Positions 19,303 to 28,702 of a stretch of 64,000 bases of DNA are shown one piece after another. The stretch is taken from assembly GCA_016744475.1 (NCBI GenBank), contig JADGEH010000002.1, forward strand, positions 41,980 to 105,979, in the 5' to 3' direction. The DNA is from Thiotrichales bacterium (GTDB taxonomy: Bacteria > Pseudomonadota > Gammaproteobacteria > Beggiatoales > Beggiatoaceae). The notes below the pieces were generated by a model, which ran no database searches, was not told where the DNA came from, and was given only the letters and a program-made list of their open reading frames with translations. The position numbers and the translations under genes are program-made. How positions within the stretch are numbered: position 1 is the stretch's first letter; every line of letters starts with the position of its first letter.

Positions 19303-19461
19303 AGGCGATTTCTAGTTAAAAAAATACCATTTAGCTGGTCTTTTGACTGAACTTCTTCGTTACGTTAGCAGTTGCATAGCCTGCTATGCGCCTGCTAACG
19401 CGCCTTGAATTTCAGCCAAAATCCTGCGCTATCTTGGTATTTTTTTATCTGGCAATCGCCT
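19303..19461. mobile_element. 159-bp MITE-like element with 27-bp terminal inverted repeats
   Basis: AGGCGATTTCTAGTTAAAAA (continuing AATACCA) on the left matches the complement of the right end over 24 of 27 bases (AGGCGATTGCCAGATAAAAA...). It has no coding capacity. Inside is a smaller inverted pair around CGTTAGCAG/CTGCTAACG. It ends five bases before the vapC stop. Its ends differ from those of the other 159-bp family in the window. Confidence 0.75.
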
Positions 19462-19465
19462 AACT

Positions 19466-19864
19466 TCACCACTCAATACAACAAGTAATATCCGTTTTAC
19501 TGAAATCATTTCCCTTAAACAACAAAGGCTGTTTCAAGACTTTCGCCAGCGCATAGGCAAAACAATCACCAAAATTCAATTGTGCTGGATGACCTCGCCC
19601 TTTGCCATAATCCCGATAAGCTTGTCGTGCCGCTTCGGCTTGCTCTTCAGTCACAGCCACGATTTTGATAACCGCTTTTTGCAACAAACGCTCAAAGTCA
19701 TGTTTGCCTGTCTCTCCACGTCGGTTTTCTATCACAATAGACGTTTCCAACATAGAAGCCGCAGATAACAAACGCTCCTCTGTTTGAGCAATCACTTGGC
19801 TGATTTGAGCTGCTTCTGCTTCATCCTCTAAGATGGCAATCAATGCTGAGGTATCGATGACCAT
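19466..19864 (-). CDS. vapC: VapC-type PIN-domain toxin
   Basis: Predicted ribonuclease toxin of a type II toxin-antitoxin pair, 132 residues. PIN-domain acidic residues are visible: D4 in MVIDTSALIAIL, Glu near ETSIVIENR, and D in LNFGDCFAYALAK, followed by PLLFKGNDFSKTD. All expected metal-binding positions appear intact. It starts at the last base of the vapB stop (TAATG), so translation is coupled. The 159-bp element ends just after its stop. VapC toxins usually cut tRNA or rRNA; the target here is unknown. Confidence 0.92.
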   Translation of the reverse strand: MVIDTSALIAILEDEAEAAQISQVIAQTEERLLSAASMLETSIVIENRRGETGKHDFERLLQKAVIKIVAVTEEQAEAARQAYRDYGKGRGHPAQLNFGDCFAYALAKVLKQPLLFKGNDFSKTDITCCIEW

Positions 19865-20172
19865 TACTCTGGCAATCCTTGCGCGTTATAACCCAGAATT
19901 TGCTCTGGTGTTCGTTTATCCAATAATGGCGATGCCGCACAATGCCGACCAATAGCAAGCAGTTCTCCCGCTAAATTCTCTGCTAATGCTGACTGCTGCA
20001 ATGCAGTCCCAGTATGAAAAGAGGTTTTATCATCACCTTGAACTTCATCAGAACGGCTCTTCTCAAGCGATTTCAAACGCTGCTCAACAAACAACACAAA
20101 ATCCAACACTTCTGCTTGTTTTTCAGGTGAAAAATGTTCCACATGTTCTTGGATTGTCTGTAAAACAGTCAT
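19864..20172 (-). CDS. vapB: VapB-type antitoxin with DUF2281-like N-terminus
   Basis: It has 102 residues. The N-terminus (TIQEHVEHFSPEKQAEVLDF) resembles DUF2281-type helices often found next to VapC. The C-terminus RTPEQILGYNAQGLPE matches the tail of antitoxins that wrap round PIN toxins. A ribosome site GGGGATA precedes the ATG. It presumably neutralises the downstream VapC and represses its own promoter. The palindrome at 20233 lies just upstream, inside the promoter region. It provides the normal soluble comparison for the membrane-type candidates at 24003 and 42312. Confidence 0.8.
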   Translation of the reverse strand: MTVLQTIQEHVEHFSPEKQAEVLDFVLFVEQRLKSLEKSRSDEVQGDDKTSFHTGTALQQSALAENLAGELLAIGRHCAASPLLDKRTPEQILGYNAQGLPE

Positions 20173-20232
20173 AAAAATATCCCCTAAAGTTTTTGCAAAA
20201 TATAATTTTTCAGATAATCAATTTCTCGTTTT

Positions 20233-20265
20233 AAGACTGCCAGTCCTTCAAGAACTGGCAGTCTT
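20233..20265. repeat. AAGACTGCCAGTCC palindrome
   Basis: A 33-base near-perfect palindrome, one mismatch, of the family found at 17008, 17749, 33223 and 55350. It lies between the CHAT gene stop and vapB start. Confidence 0.8.
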
Positions 20266-20287
20266 ACGGATGTTATTTGCTGAAAAG

Positions 20288-22999
20288 CTATAACCAATTC
20301 CCCATCAAAATAAACGCCGCCCAATGAAACGGATGCGCGTAATAATCAGGCAAATTGCTGTTTTCCGCATCAATAAATGCCTGCTGCACTTGCTGAATCG
20401 CCTTTGCCTTATTGACGGGGCTGTCTGCCTGTTGCGCATACAAACGCTGCATAAACTCGGCGGTGCTTTGGTCGCTGACTTGCCACAGCGTTGCCAGCAC
20501 ACTTTTCGCGCCGCGATTAATCACCAAGGTGCCTAAGCCTTCCACCTCGGTGCCGTCGGCTTTGCTGCCTGCGGTAAAACCCATGCCCGTATTACACGCC
20601 GACAGCGCCAGCATATCCAAGCCCTGCCATTCAAAGCGCTTCACGCCAATATCTGCAAGGCTTAAATGATTGCCGTCGCCCAATAACAAAAACGAATCCG
20701 TATCCTTGCCGACTTGCAGATTAAAATGACTGGCGATGTGCAGCACAGGAAAACCGCGCAGCAACACATCCTGCAAAGTGTTTTCGGTAAAGGCCGCGTC
20801 CAGATGCACTTCTCCGGGCAACACGCCGTCTTTATCCTGCGCATTACGCCGCACTATGCCCTCTAGCTCATCTTTCACCGCAGGCAAAGGCGCAAAATGC
20901 CCGTGTTTTTGCGTCACGCCCAAGCCTGCGACTTCCCACGCCGCTTGTCGGGTTTTGCTTAAATGCGCATCCGCTGCTGCGGTATAAGTTGCCAGCGCAT
21001 AATCCTCTGCCAACCAGCGTTGCCCGTCATACAAAGCCGCCAAGGGCAAATAACGCATTTCTCCCGCCAAATACACCATCAACACCTGCGCCTCGGCACG
21101 GCGCAAATCCTCACCAATCGGCGCAATCAACCAATCATACAACTGCTTGGCAGGCTGTTTTACTGCTGTTAAATCTGCCGCTGACCCGTTCCCTGAGCCT
21201 GTCGAAGGGGGCGGCTCAGTAACAGCAACATTCCAACCCCGCTTACGCCCCGCCAGCTTCAACGCCTCGCGCAAATCCAACACCGCCTTGCCCAAATCCT
21301 CGCGCTTCACCTCCACGCTGCGGCGCACCGTCACCTCCGCAGTCGTTACCAGAATATCCAAACGCTCAGGCAAAGGCACAAAATACAACAACACCGTACC
21401 CTTGCCTAAATCCTGCAATAAAGCGCGTAACTGCTCGCGCCTATCATCAAACGCCGCCAGCGTCGCCTGCATATCTTCAGGTTTCAAGCTGCCCAACAAT
21501 TTATCGGTTTGTGCAAACCACGCCTGCAAAGCCTGCTCGGCGGCGGCTAAATCCTCGCTTAAGGTTTGCAACCGCTGCTCTTCTTGCGCATTCAAATTCA
21601 TTCCGCGCCGTTTTTTATCGCGCAACGCGCCATACACCCCACCCAAACTCACCAACTGCTGAGCAATCGCCTGATAACGCTCAAACCGAGGTTGCTCAGG
21701 CGGGGTAAAACGCAAACTATCCTCAGGCAACTCAAAAGCACGAGTACGGCGAATAAAATCGAAATACTCCTCCTGTTTCAACAATTCCAATACCTTCTGC
21801 GCTTCAAACAAACGCCCTTGGCGCATGAGCAAATCGGCGAGGTCTTCATACACGTCTTTTTTGTCGTGCATGAAAGATTGGCTGAGGGATTTGTCGTCCA
21901 GCTTGGCGACATGAGAGCGCAGGGTTTGAATGGTGTTGACGGCTTGTTTGCCGTAGAAGATAGCGGCGTTGGGGTTTTTTAATTGCTTTGAAACAAGATG
22001 AATAGAATTAAATATTTGCCATAAATACTCTGGTTCTCCTGTCTGAATTAATATAGTTAATGCTTCAAGATAAATATTTCTAGCTTTTAGTAAGTCTCGA
22101 TTAGAATAGTATATGATGGCTATATTCATTAAGCCAACAGCAGTTTCTGTACGGTTATTTAGTTGTATATGTATTTCAAGTGCTTTCATATAAGTTTCTA
22201 GTTCTTTTACACCATCCCCTTTTCTTCCATATAATGAGGCAAGGTTATGCAAGGTATTAGCCTCATATTTTTTATTTCCGTATTTTTGATAGTTTAATAA
22301 CCCAAGATTAATATATTTAATTGCTTCATCATGCTGTTTTTGTAATTTATATATAACACCAATATTATTAAAAATAGAAGCCATTACTTTATAATCATTA
22401 GTTTTTTTATGAATTGATAAAGCCTCTTTGTATAGTGTTAGTGCTTTATCATATTTACCAAGACTTTGATATATATTAGCCATACCAGTTAAAGCGATAG
22501 CTATGCCCCTTTCCTCTCCAATGTCTCTTTTAATTTTTAGAGATTTATCATAGTATTCAAGAGATTTATCATATTGCCCCATACTCCAGTAAGCTGAACC
22601 CATATTAGTAAAAATCGAGCTTTTAGTTTTTTCATTAGAAATATCTAAAGCCTGATAATAATACTCTAATGCTTTAGAGTATTGGCTTTTTTCCGCATAT
22701 GCCAAACCAATATTTGACATAAAGCCACTAGCAGTTTCTTTTAAGCCCAATGTTTGAGACAACATCAATCCTATTTCCCAATCATTCAAAGCTGAGTCAT
22801 ACTTACTACGATTAAAACTTTGAGTTCCTTTATACTCAAAATATGCAGGGCTTATATAAATAGTAAAAATAATTAGTAGAGTTAAAGTAACAAAACGAAT
22901 TTTATGTAAAATGATTGATATTTTCCGTAATGTAATTAACGTAAGATAAATAATTAAAAGGGGGATTACATTAAAAATGAGGAGATAAATTTTATGCAT
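20288..22999 (-). CDS. TPR-CHAT protein of mosaic composition
   Basis: It has 903 residues. Two hydrophobic helices (about 5-23 and 35-52) are followed by some seven TPR units (about 56-340, for example SKALEYYYQALDIS and YDKSLEYYDKSLKIKR). A coiled region and a C-terminal CHAT domain follow, with candidate catalytic His758 (VLHIASHF) and Cys802 (LSACNTG), so it is a caspase/separase-like protease. Such proteins act in signalling or as effectors in defence (craspase-type). The DNA up to about 21970 (the CHAT half) is GC-rich and the TPR half is strikingly AT-rich. Near 21190 the stretch encoding PPPSTGSGNGSA is a TTCGACAGGCTCAGGGAACG-type repeat read as protein. The ribosome site is weak. Confidence 0.85.
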   Translation of the reverse strand: MHKIYLLIFNVIPLLIIYLTLITLRKISIILHKIRFVTLTLLIIFTIYISPAYFEYKGTQSFNRSKYDSALNDWEIGLMLSQTLGLKETASGFMSNIGLAYAEKSQYSKALEYYYQALDISNEKTKSSIFTNMGSAYWSMGQYDKSLEYYDKSLKIKRDIGEERGIAIALTGMANIYQSLGKYDKALTLYKEALSIHKKTNDYKVMASIFNNIGVIYKLQKQHDEAIKYINLGLLNYQKYGNKKYEANTLHNLASLYGRKGDGVKELETYMKALEIHIQLNNRTETAVGLMNIAIIYYSNRDLLKARNIYLEALTILIQTGEPEYLWQIFNSIHLVSKQLKNPNAAIFYGKQAVNTIQTLRSHVAKLDDKSLSQSFMHDKKDVYEDLADLLMRQGRLFEAQKVLELLKQEEYFDFIRRTRAFELPEDSLRFTPPEQPRFERYQAIAQQLVSLGGVYGALRDKKRRGMNLNAQEEQRLQTLSEDLAAAEQALQAWFAQTDKLLGSLKPEDMQATLAAFDDRREQLRALLQDLGKGTVLLYFVPLPERLDILVTTAEVTVRRSVEVKREDLGKAVLDLREALKLAGRKRGWNVAVTEPPPSTGSGNGSAADLTAVKQPAKQLYDWLIAPIGEDLRRAEAQVLMVYLAGEMRYLPLAALYDGQRWLAEDYALATYTAAADAHLSKTRQAAWEVAGLGVTQKHGHFAPLPAVKDELEGIVRRNAQDKDGVLPGEVHLDAAFTENTLQDVLLRGFPVLHIASHFNLQVGKDTDSFLLLGDGNHLSLADIGVKRFEWQGLDMLALSACNTGMGFTAGSKADGTEVEGLGTLVINRGAKSVLATLWQVSDQSTAEFMQRLYAQQADSPVNKAKAIQQVQQAFIDAENSNLPDYYAHPFHWAAFILMGNWL

Positions 23000-23018
23000 G
23001 GCTTATTTTCTCAATTCA

Positions 23019-23316
23019 CTCGTTACCAAGCTCCGAAGCTGTAAAAGAACTCCCAAAATTGGCATTTTTTGCTTCGTAAGTCATTTATTTTACGTTATCC
23101 AAAATCCAAAAAATGAGGTTTTGCTCGTTCCTACGGTCTCCGTGGGAATACAGTTGATGGCGCTCTGCGCCATTCCGACCCAAAGATCACAAGTTAGCAT
23201 CAAACAATGCCGTAGTCCCGAATGCGGCGCACAGCGCCGTGTACCGCAGAGCGGTACAAGTAGGCATTCCCACACTTCGACATTGCTCAGCGCAAGCGGA
23301 GACCGTGGGAACGAGA
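23019..23316. repeat. CTCGTT...GGGAACGAG composite with GGCTGTAAAAGAAC element, copy 2
   Basis: The part 23034-23127 matches the reverse complement of the 18251-18350 element (AGCTGTAAAAGAACTCCCAA, TTTTACGTTATCC, AAAAATGAGGTT). It is followed by GTTCCTACGGTCTCCGTGGGAA, GGCGCTCTGCGCC and GCGGCGCACAGCGCCG hairpins and a closing GGAGACCGTGGGAACGAG. It overlaps the end of the remnant ORF at 23287 and separates it from the CHAT gene. Confidence 0.7.
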
Positions 23317-23553
23317 GTAGAGGAAAACCCGCGCCCCTTGCGCGTCTTCGCTGTCGCCTTCCGCCGCTTGCAAAGCCTGCTGCACTTGTTGCGCGGTGTT
23401 GGGATTGGCTTGCAGCAATGCGACGATTTTGTCTCCATCTTTGGCTTGTAAGGCGCTGAAAAATTGGTCTGCAAAGTCTTCGCGGGACAGTTCCGCCGCC
23501 TGCACTGCTGCGCTTAGGCATAAGGCCAGTAGTAAAATCCAGAATTTACGCAT
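23287..23553 (-). pseudogene. Signal-peptide protein remnant, truncated by a repeat
   Basis: A frame of 88 residues with a clear signal peptide (MRKFWILLLALCLSAAVQA, cut after AQA-A) and good ribosome site AGAGGAGAA. The mature start (ELSREDFADQFFSALQAKDG, ALLQANPNTAQQVQQAL) has the small-residue helical style seen at the start of secreted TPR-CHAT proteins. From about residue 76 the frame reads through the CTCGTTCCC-type repeat (FLYSRSHGLRLR), so the original C-terminus has been lost. It may be the detached N-terminus of an older version of the neighbouring GC-rich CHAT gene; that is inference. Confidence 0.55.
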
Positions 23554-23576
23554 GAGATTCTCCTCTAACTATCTGC

Positions 23577-23996
23577 TCACAAAAATTTTATAAACGGGTT
23601 AATCAACTTTACATGGGTACGTTCAAAATCCTTTGTGTTGCGAGTCACGATGGTTAAATCATGCACCAATGCGGTTGCTGCCAACAAACCATCAATATCA
23701 GGCACAGGATCAGGTACACCCAAATGTCCCCAACAATCTGCAATGGCTTGAGTGACAGACAATAACTGACTTTCCATATGTACTTCCAAATCGTTAAGCC
23801 AAGCCTCCAAAAACTCAGCCTGTGTCGTATCCCGTCTTCGCACTCGTTCAATACCATGACGAATTTCACCCAGACTCAAAACTGATAAAAATACCGCCTC
23901 ACCATCAACCGTTCCAAACCAATCCCTGACATGCTTATCAGCATTATTCCCTTTTCTTAACTCAGAAATCACATTCGTATCCAGTAGAAACCTCAT
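23577..23996 (-). CDS. PIN-domain toxin of the VapC/FitB type
   Basis: It has 139 residues. The start MRFLLDTNVISELRKG carries the first PIN aspartate (D6) and the VISELRK signature of FitB-like VapC toxins. The second acidic residue is in SLGEIRHGIE, and further ones are in DPVPDIDGLLAATALVHDLTIVTRNTKDF. The active site looks complete. Predicted RNase toxin. It begins only six bases after the stop of the membrane protein at 24003-24500, where the cognate antitoxin gene would be expected; no ordinary antitoxin is present. Confidence 0.9.
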   Translation of the reverse strand: MRFLLDTNVISELRKGNNADKHVRDWFGTVDGEAVFLSVLSLGEIRHGIERVRRRDTTQAEFLEAWLNDLEVHMESQLLSVTQAIADCWGHLGVPDPVPDIDGLLAATALVHDLTIVTRNTKDFERTHVKLINPFIKFL

Positions 23997-24002
23997 TGTT
24001 TA

Positions 24003-24500
24003 TTAGGCCTTATACTTTTTATTTCGGTCAAAATCCTCATCTCGCCCAACGTTCGGCATAGATAGCAAAATATTCTTAATCTCATCACCCGAAACTTTAG
24101 GTTTTTGCTTCTTCTCAGCATGGATTTGCCTTGCTTTCGTCACCAAAGAAAAATCCCGAGATAACTTCCAATCCAATACAAAACTACCGATAACAAACAA
24201 CCCACCTGTCACTTGTTGTGGTGAAAAAGTGGTTGACTCCATTAAAATTAGAATCAATCCAGCGACAACACATACAAACAAAATGACAGTAGCACCTATT
24301 ACTCTCACCCACTCAGCAGAGCGTAGCTCTGAATCATTGAGTAACTTCTCAAAATACATTTTTTCTTTAACATTCATGGCTCTTTCTTCAGAACGAACAC
24401 ACCATGAAAAATGAATATCAAATGTCAACTTTTTACTGGCTAATTCCCACACGCCAAACATGCTTAACAGGTAGGCAAGGGTGAATAAATTATCAGTCAT
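24003..24500 (-). CDS. Membrane protein with antitoxin-like tail, upstream of PIN toxin
   Basis: It has 165 residues. A weak hydrophobic segment lies at 6-22, and two strong membrane segments at about 65-88 (VRVIGATVILFVCVVAGLIL) and 96-112. The last 30 residues (VSGDEIKNILLSMPNVGRDE, then DFDRNKKYKA) have the LLxMPNVGxDxDF style I associate with the toxin-binding tail of antitoxins paired with PIN toxins. The ATG at 24500 has AAAGGAGA; a GTG before it is ignored. Spacing of six bases to the toxin indicates one operon. Reading: a membrane-tethered antitoxin, or a membrane gene fused to an antitoxin remnant. No DNA-binding domain is visible. Confidence 0.6.
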   Translation of the reverse strand: MTDNLFTLAYLLSMFGVWELASKKLTFDIHFSWCVRSEERAMNVKEKMYFEKLLNDSELRSAEWVRVIGATVILFVCVVAGLILILMESTTFSPQQVTGGLFVIGSFVLDWKLSRDFSLVTKARQIHAEKKQKPKVSGDEIKNILLSMPNVGRDEDFDRNKKYKA

Positions 24501-24565
24501 CACACGTCTCCTTTAACTTAATTTTTTACTGGTATCCAGACTCGCAGGTAGGTTTTGTAAATTTT

Positions 24566-24743
24566 CTCGTTCCCACGGTCTCCGTGGGAATGCCTGTCGT
24601 GACCGCTCCTGCGGTCACATGCCGCGAAAGCGGCATTCTATAGTCGCATAATGCTTCAGTACCCCCCCCATGACGGTGCTAACGCACCGTTGCACCGCAG
24701 AGCGGTGCGAACTGCATTCCCACGCTGGAGCGTGGGAACGAGG
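24566..24743. repeat. CTCGTTCCCACGG...GTGGGAACGAG composite repeat
   Basis: The outer ends CTCGTTCCCACG and CGTGGGAACGAG are inverted. Inside are hairpins: TCCCACGGTCTCCGTGGGA, GTGACCGCTCCTGCGGTCAC, GCCGCGAAAGCGGC, ACGGTGCTAACGCACCGT, CCGCAGAGCGG and TCCCACGCTGGAGCGTGGGA. A related composite lies at 23128-23316, so the PIN-toxin pair is bracketed by them. Confidence 0.8.
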
Positions 24744-24796
24744 GAAATTGGCATCTTTCAAACAGAAATCCATCGTGCCTATGCCACCCTACGCGG

Positions 24797-27700
24797 CTAC
24801 AACAAGACTTTTTCCACGCCGTTTGCCTTGATCTTGTCGATAAATTCTCGCTGCCAATGTTCACCCTGTAGCTGCCGTGCTAGTTCCACCACAATGTAGG
24901 TCGATTCGGTGTGCGTGTCCTCGTTGTAACGCGATAAACCTTGCTGGCAAGCGGGGCAAGAAGTCAGAATTTTCACCCGTGTTCCCGCTTCTACATCGAG
25001 CGCATCCACGCCGTCTTGAATCTCAGCTTGTTTGCGAAAACGTACTTGCGTGGCAATGTCGGGGCGTGCAATCGCAAAGGTGCCCGCTTCACCGCAGCAA
25101 CGATCCGACAGCGCCACTTCTTGATTCATTAAGGTTTGCGCCACCTGCAAGGGCTTGTAATGCTTCATCGGCGTGTGACAAGGATCGTGATACAAGTATT
25201 TTTCAGCTTGATGCGTGTCCAAACTCACACCTTTTTCTAGTAAAAATTCATGAATATCCAGTAAACGACAATCAGGGAAAATCTGCTGAAATTGATATTT
25301 TAAAAGCTGATCCATGCACGTACCGCAGGACACGATCACGGTTTTAATGTCCAGGTAATTCAAGGTGTTGGCGATGCGGTGAAATAAAATTCGGTTAGCC
25401 GTAGAGATTTCTTGCCCTTTGGCCTGATGACCCGATGCAGCTTGCGGGTAGCCGCAACACAAATATCCGGGCGGCAACACGGTTTGCACGCCGCTGTGAT
25501 ACAGTATCGCTAACGTCGCTAAGCCGATTTGACTAAATAAACGCTCAGACCCGCAACCCGGAAAATAAAATACCGCTTCGCTGCTCTCTTCATCATTTTT
25601 CTGCGGATCACGCAAAATAGCGACTTGCGTTTCATCTTCAATATCCAATAAGCCGCGCAAAGGTCGCAAAGGTAGATCACCAGGCAATGGCTTTTTAACA
25701 AAATGCATCACTTGTGAAGAAATAGGCGGTGTGCCCGTGGTTTTAGCAGGCCCCAAGGGCAAGATGGGCATGGCGGTTTGCGGCGTGAGCTTCGCGGGAG
25801 AAGCAGAAGGATTGAGACCTAACCATTTCGCCACGCGATAGCCCAGGCGTTGTGCGGTGTAACCGCCTTGAATCAAAGCGAAGCGCATCGCGCCAATCAA
25901 ACGCGGATGGCTGATGTTCAGAAACAGCATCGACAAAGCCGCGCCTGGATTGAAATGCTTTTGTCCTAAACTGCGTAGAATATCGCGCATTTTGACGGTG
26001 ACATCCCCAAAATCAATATTCACTGGGCAAGGATTCAAGCACCGATGGCACACGGTGCAATGATCGGCAATATCATTCATTTCTTCAAAGTGGCGAATGG
26101 CGATACCGCGCCGTGTTTGCTCTTCATACAACACGGCTTCAATAATTAAACCTGTGGCGAGAATTTTATTGCGCGGTGAATACAATAAATTGGCACGCGG
26201 TACATGTGTGGTGCAATGCGGTTTGCATTTCCCGCAACGTAAGCAATCTTTAATAGATTCATTTAATTGTCCTAAATCGGTGGCTTCTAAAATCAAGGCT
26301 TCTTGTTCTACTAAACGCAATGAAGGCGTGTAAGCATGTTCTAAACCACTGCCTGCTAATAACTTACCCCGATTAAAGAAACCTTTAGGATCAACTTTTT
26401 GTTTGTAATCTCGAAAAGCAATTTTGTTGACATCATCGAGAAAAGCGAATTTGGTTAAACCAATCCCATGCTCGCCTGAAATCACGCCGCCTAAATCTGA
26501 AGCCAATGCCATCACCCGTTCAACAATACGCTCCGCTTCATGCAGCATGGCGTAATCGTGAGAATTTACCGGAATATTGGTGTGTACATTTCCATCTCCG
26601 GCGTGCATGTGTAGGGCTACGAACAAACGGCTGGCGCGAATACGGGTATGAATCGCATCGAATTTTTTGCGCACTTCGATGAATTCTTGCCCCGCAAAAA
26701 TATCTTTCAACGGCTGCTCAATGGATTGGCGATAAGAAATGCGCAAAATCCGCCGTTGCAGCAAATCAAACACAGAGGGTGTTTGGCCTTGGGGCATTTT
26801 GGGTAATTTGGCATCCAGAGGAATTTCTGAAAACAGGCTGGCGTGCTCATGAATCGGCGTATCCAAACTGTTCAACATGCCTTCCCATTGATCTTTAACG
26901 CGGCGCAACAAGGCTTCAGCACGCTTGCATTTTGCGCTGAGAATCTCTTGCTCTTCGCGGCCTAAAGCGGTGACAGTAGGCGCAGAAGCTATTTCAGGTA
27001 TCAAGGTTTGCAAGGCTTCCAGCATGGCTAATTTATTGTGCGTGGATTGCTCGATATTAATCCGCTCAATCCCGTCGCTGTAATCGCCCAAGCGCTCTAA
27101 AGGAATCACCACATCTTCATTGATTTTGAAAGCATTCGTGTGCTTGGCTATCGCCGCAGTACGCTTGCGCTCTGACCAAAAACGCGCTCTGGCTTCCAGC
27201 GACACCGCGATAAACCCTTCACCTTCGCGTTGTTGCGTAGAATCCACCACCGCTTGTGCGGCTTCATCCACCAGCGCCTCATCGTCGCTGGCAATGTCGG
27301 CTAATAACACCATTTTGGGCAAGCCAGGACGCGCCGCTTTAGTCGAATAACTCACTGCCTTGATATAGCGTTCGTCCAGATGTTCTAGCCCCGCCAGTAC
27401 AACATTAGGTGTTTGCTCAAAATAATGAATCGTGTCCAAAATGGCAGGCACTGCGTCGCGCACAGCGCCAAAAAATTCCATGCAGACCGTGCGCGTATGT
27501 TGCGGTTTTTGATGCAGCACAAACACCGCAGACGTGATCAGGCCATCACAGCCTTCTTTTTGAACCCCTGGCACACTGTGCAGGGCTTTGTTGGTCACAT
27601 CTTTGCCCAAACCCGCTTTGCGAAAAGCTAAGCCGGGTAAACTCAAGGTCTCTTCACGAATTAAACGGTCATCCAGCGCATAGCGGCGCAGCTTAAACAC

Positions 27701-28702
27701 CACTTCCTCTTGGTCGTGGATTTTGCCTAAATTATGGTGTTGTCGTTCCACATCCAACCACACCACGCCGTGCTCTTCATCCGGCACGACCATGCGCCAG
27801 GATAATAAGTTATCCAGCGTGGTACCCCACAGCACGGCTTTTTTTCCGCCTGCATTCATGGCGATATTGCCGCCAATGGTGGAGGCTTCTTGAGAGGTGG
27901 GATCAACCGCAAACACGCGCCCCACTTTTGTCGCATGTTCGGACACCCGCGCAGTCACCACGCCCGCTTCCACGCGCACCGTGCTGGCGGTTTTATCCGT
28001 CCCTGGCAATGTTTGTGTTTGTACGGCAGCGATACCTTCTAATTTCTCGGTATTGATCACCACCGCACTATCATGCAAAGGCACCGCGCTGCCTGTGTAG
28101 CCCGTGCCGCCACCGCGAGGAATCACGGGTAAATCGGCATCAATACAGGCTTTAATGAGATGCGGGATTTCGGCTTCAGTGTCCGGCGTGAGCACGGCTA
28201 AGGGATGTTCAACGCGCCAGTCCGTCGCATCCGTGGAGTGAGACACTCGTGCCAAGCCATCGAAGCACACATTATCTTTGCGTGTCAAAGGCTTGAGCTT
28301 AGCACTCAGTTGTGTGCGTAAGTGTTTTTGACGTTGTAGGCCATCGGCAAAAGCTTGCACCGCTTGACGGGCATGAGTTTCTAATTTCAACGCCCATTGA
28401 TTGCCATTAGCACGGCTACGAATTTGATCCAGGCGATGATACAAAGCGCCTAGCAAGGCATCACGGCGTTTGGTGTTTTCCAACATATCGTCTTGAATGA
28501 AGGGATTGCGGCTAATTACCCACATGTCGCCCAACACTTCAAACAGCATTCGCGCCGAGCGTCCCGTGCGCCGTTGCCCTCGCAGTTGTTCGATGATGTG
28601 CCAGCCTTCTTCGCCTAAAAAACGCAGGATGATTTCGCGGTCAGAAAAGGAGGTGTAATTGTAGGGAATTTCGCGGATGCGGGAAGGTGCTTCAATAGCC
28701 AT
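24797..28702 (-). CDS. DUF3683 FAD-linked oxidase / Fe-S / CCG-domain oxidoreductase
   Basis: A single chain of 1301 residues. Residues 1-125: DUF3683. About 150-370: FAD-binding PCMH domain ([17 protein letters not shown]). About 380-760: FAD-linked oxidase C-terminal domain ([25 protein letters not shown]). About 810-900: two 4Fe-4S sites ([11 protein letters not shown] and [12 protein letters not shown]). About 1030-1290: two CCG (heterodisulfide-reductase D-like) domains, with [15 protein letters not shown] and [10 protein letters not shown]. The architecture resembles D-lactate or glycolate dehydrogenases fused to a GlpC-type electron module. It likely oxidises a 2-hydroxy acid and passes electrons to quinone. 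The substrate is unknown. The gene is alone on its strand. Confidence 0.9.
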   Translation of the reverse strand: MAIEAPSRIREIPYNYTSFSDREIILRFLGEEGWHIIEQLRGQRRTGRSARMLFEVLGDMWVISRNPFIQDDMLENTKRRDALLGALYHRLDQIRSRANGNQWALKLETHARQAVQAFADGLQRQKHLRTQLSAKLKPLTRKDNVCFDGLARVSHSTDATDWRVEHPLAVLTPDTEAEIPHLIKACIDADLPVIPRGGGTGYTGSAVPLHDSAVVINTEKLEGIAAVQTQTLPGTDKTASTVRVEAGVVTARVSEHATKVGRVFAVDPTSQEASTIGGNIAMNAGGKKAVLWGTTLDNLLSWRMVVPDEEHGVVWLDVERQHHNLGKIHDQEEVVFKLRRYALDDRLIREETLSLPGLAFRKAGLGKDVTNKALHSVPGVQKEGCDGLITSAVFVLHQKPQHTRTVCMEFFGAVRDAVPAILDTIHYFEQTPNVVLAGLEHLDERYIKAVSYSTKAARPGLPKMVLLADIASDDEALVDEAAQAVVDSTQQREGEGFIAVSLEARARFWSERKRTAAIAKHTNAFKINEDVVIPLERLGDYSDGIERINIEQSTHNKLAMLEALQTLIPEIASAPTVTALGREEQEILSAKCKRAEALLRRVKDQWEGMLNSLDTPIHEHASLFSEIPLDAKLPKMPQGQTPSVFDLLQRRILRISYRQSIEQPLKDIFAGQEFIEVRKKFDAIHTRIRASRLFVALHMHAGDGNVHTNIPVNSHDYAMLHEAERIVERVMALASDLGGVISGEHGIGLTKFAFLDDVNKIAFRDYKQKVDPKGFFNRGKLLAGSGLEHAYTPSLRLVEQEALILEATDLGQLNESIKDCLRCGKCKPHCTTHVPRANLLYSPRNKILATGLIIEAVLYEEQTRRGIAIRHFEEMNDIADHCTVCHRCLNPCPVNIDFGDVTVKMRDILRSLGQKHFNPGAALSMLFLNISHPRLIGAMRFALIQGGYTAQRLGYRVAKWLGLNPSASPAKLTPQTAMPILPLGPAKTTGTPPISSQVMHFVKKPLPGDLPLRPLRGLLDIEDETQVAILRDPQKNDEESSEAVFYFPGCGSERLFSQIGLATLAILYHSGVQTVLPPGYLCCGYPQAASGHQAKGQEISTANRILFHRIANTLNYLDIKTVIVSCGTCMDQLLKYQFQQIFPDCRLLDIHEFLLEKGVSLDTHQAEKYLYHDPCHTPMKHYKPLQVAQTLMNQEVALSDRCCGEAGTFAIARPDIATQVRFRKQAEIQDGVDALDVEAGTRVKILTSCPACQQGLSRYNEDTHTESTYIVVELARQLQGEHWQREFIDKIKANGVEKVLL

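Noticed and set aside
21147..21662. Plus-strand frame of 171 codons inside the CHAT gene
   Set aside because: Shadow of a GC-rich coding region; Ser/Ala/Arg-rich with no domain.
23090..23521. Minus-strand frame of 143 codons
   Set aside because: Composed of hairpin repeat sequence and an out-of-frame overlap with the signal-peptide ORF; Arg-rich without domain.
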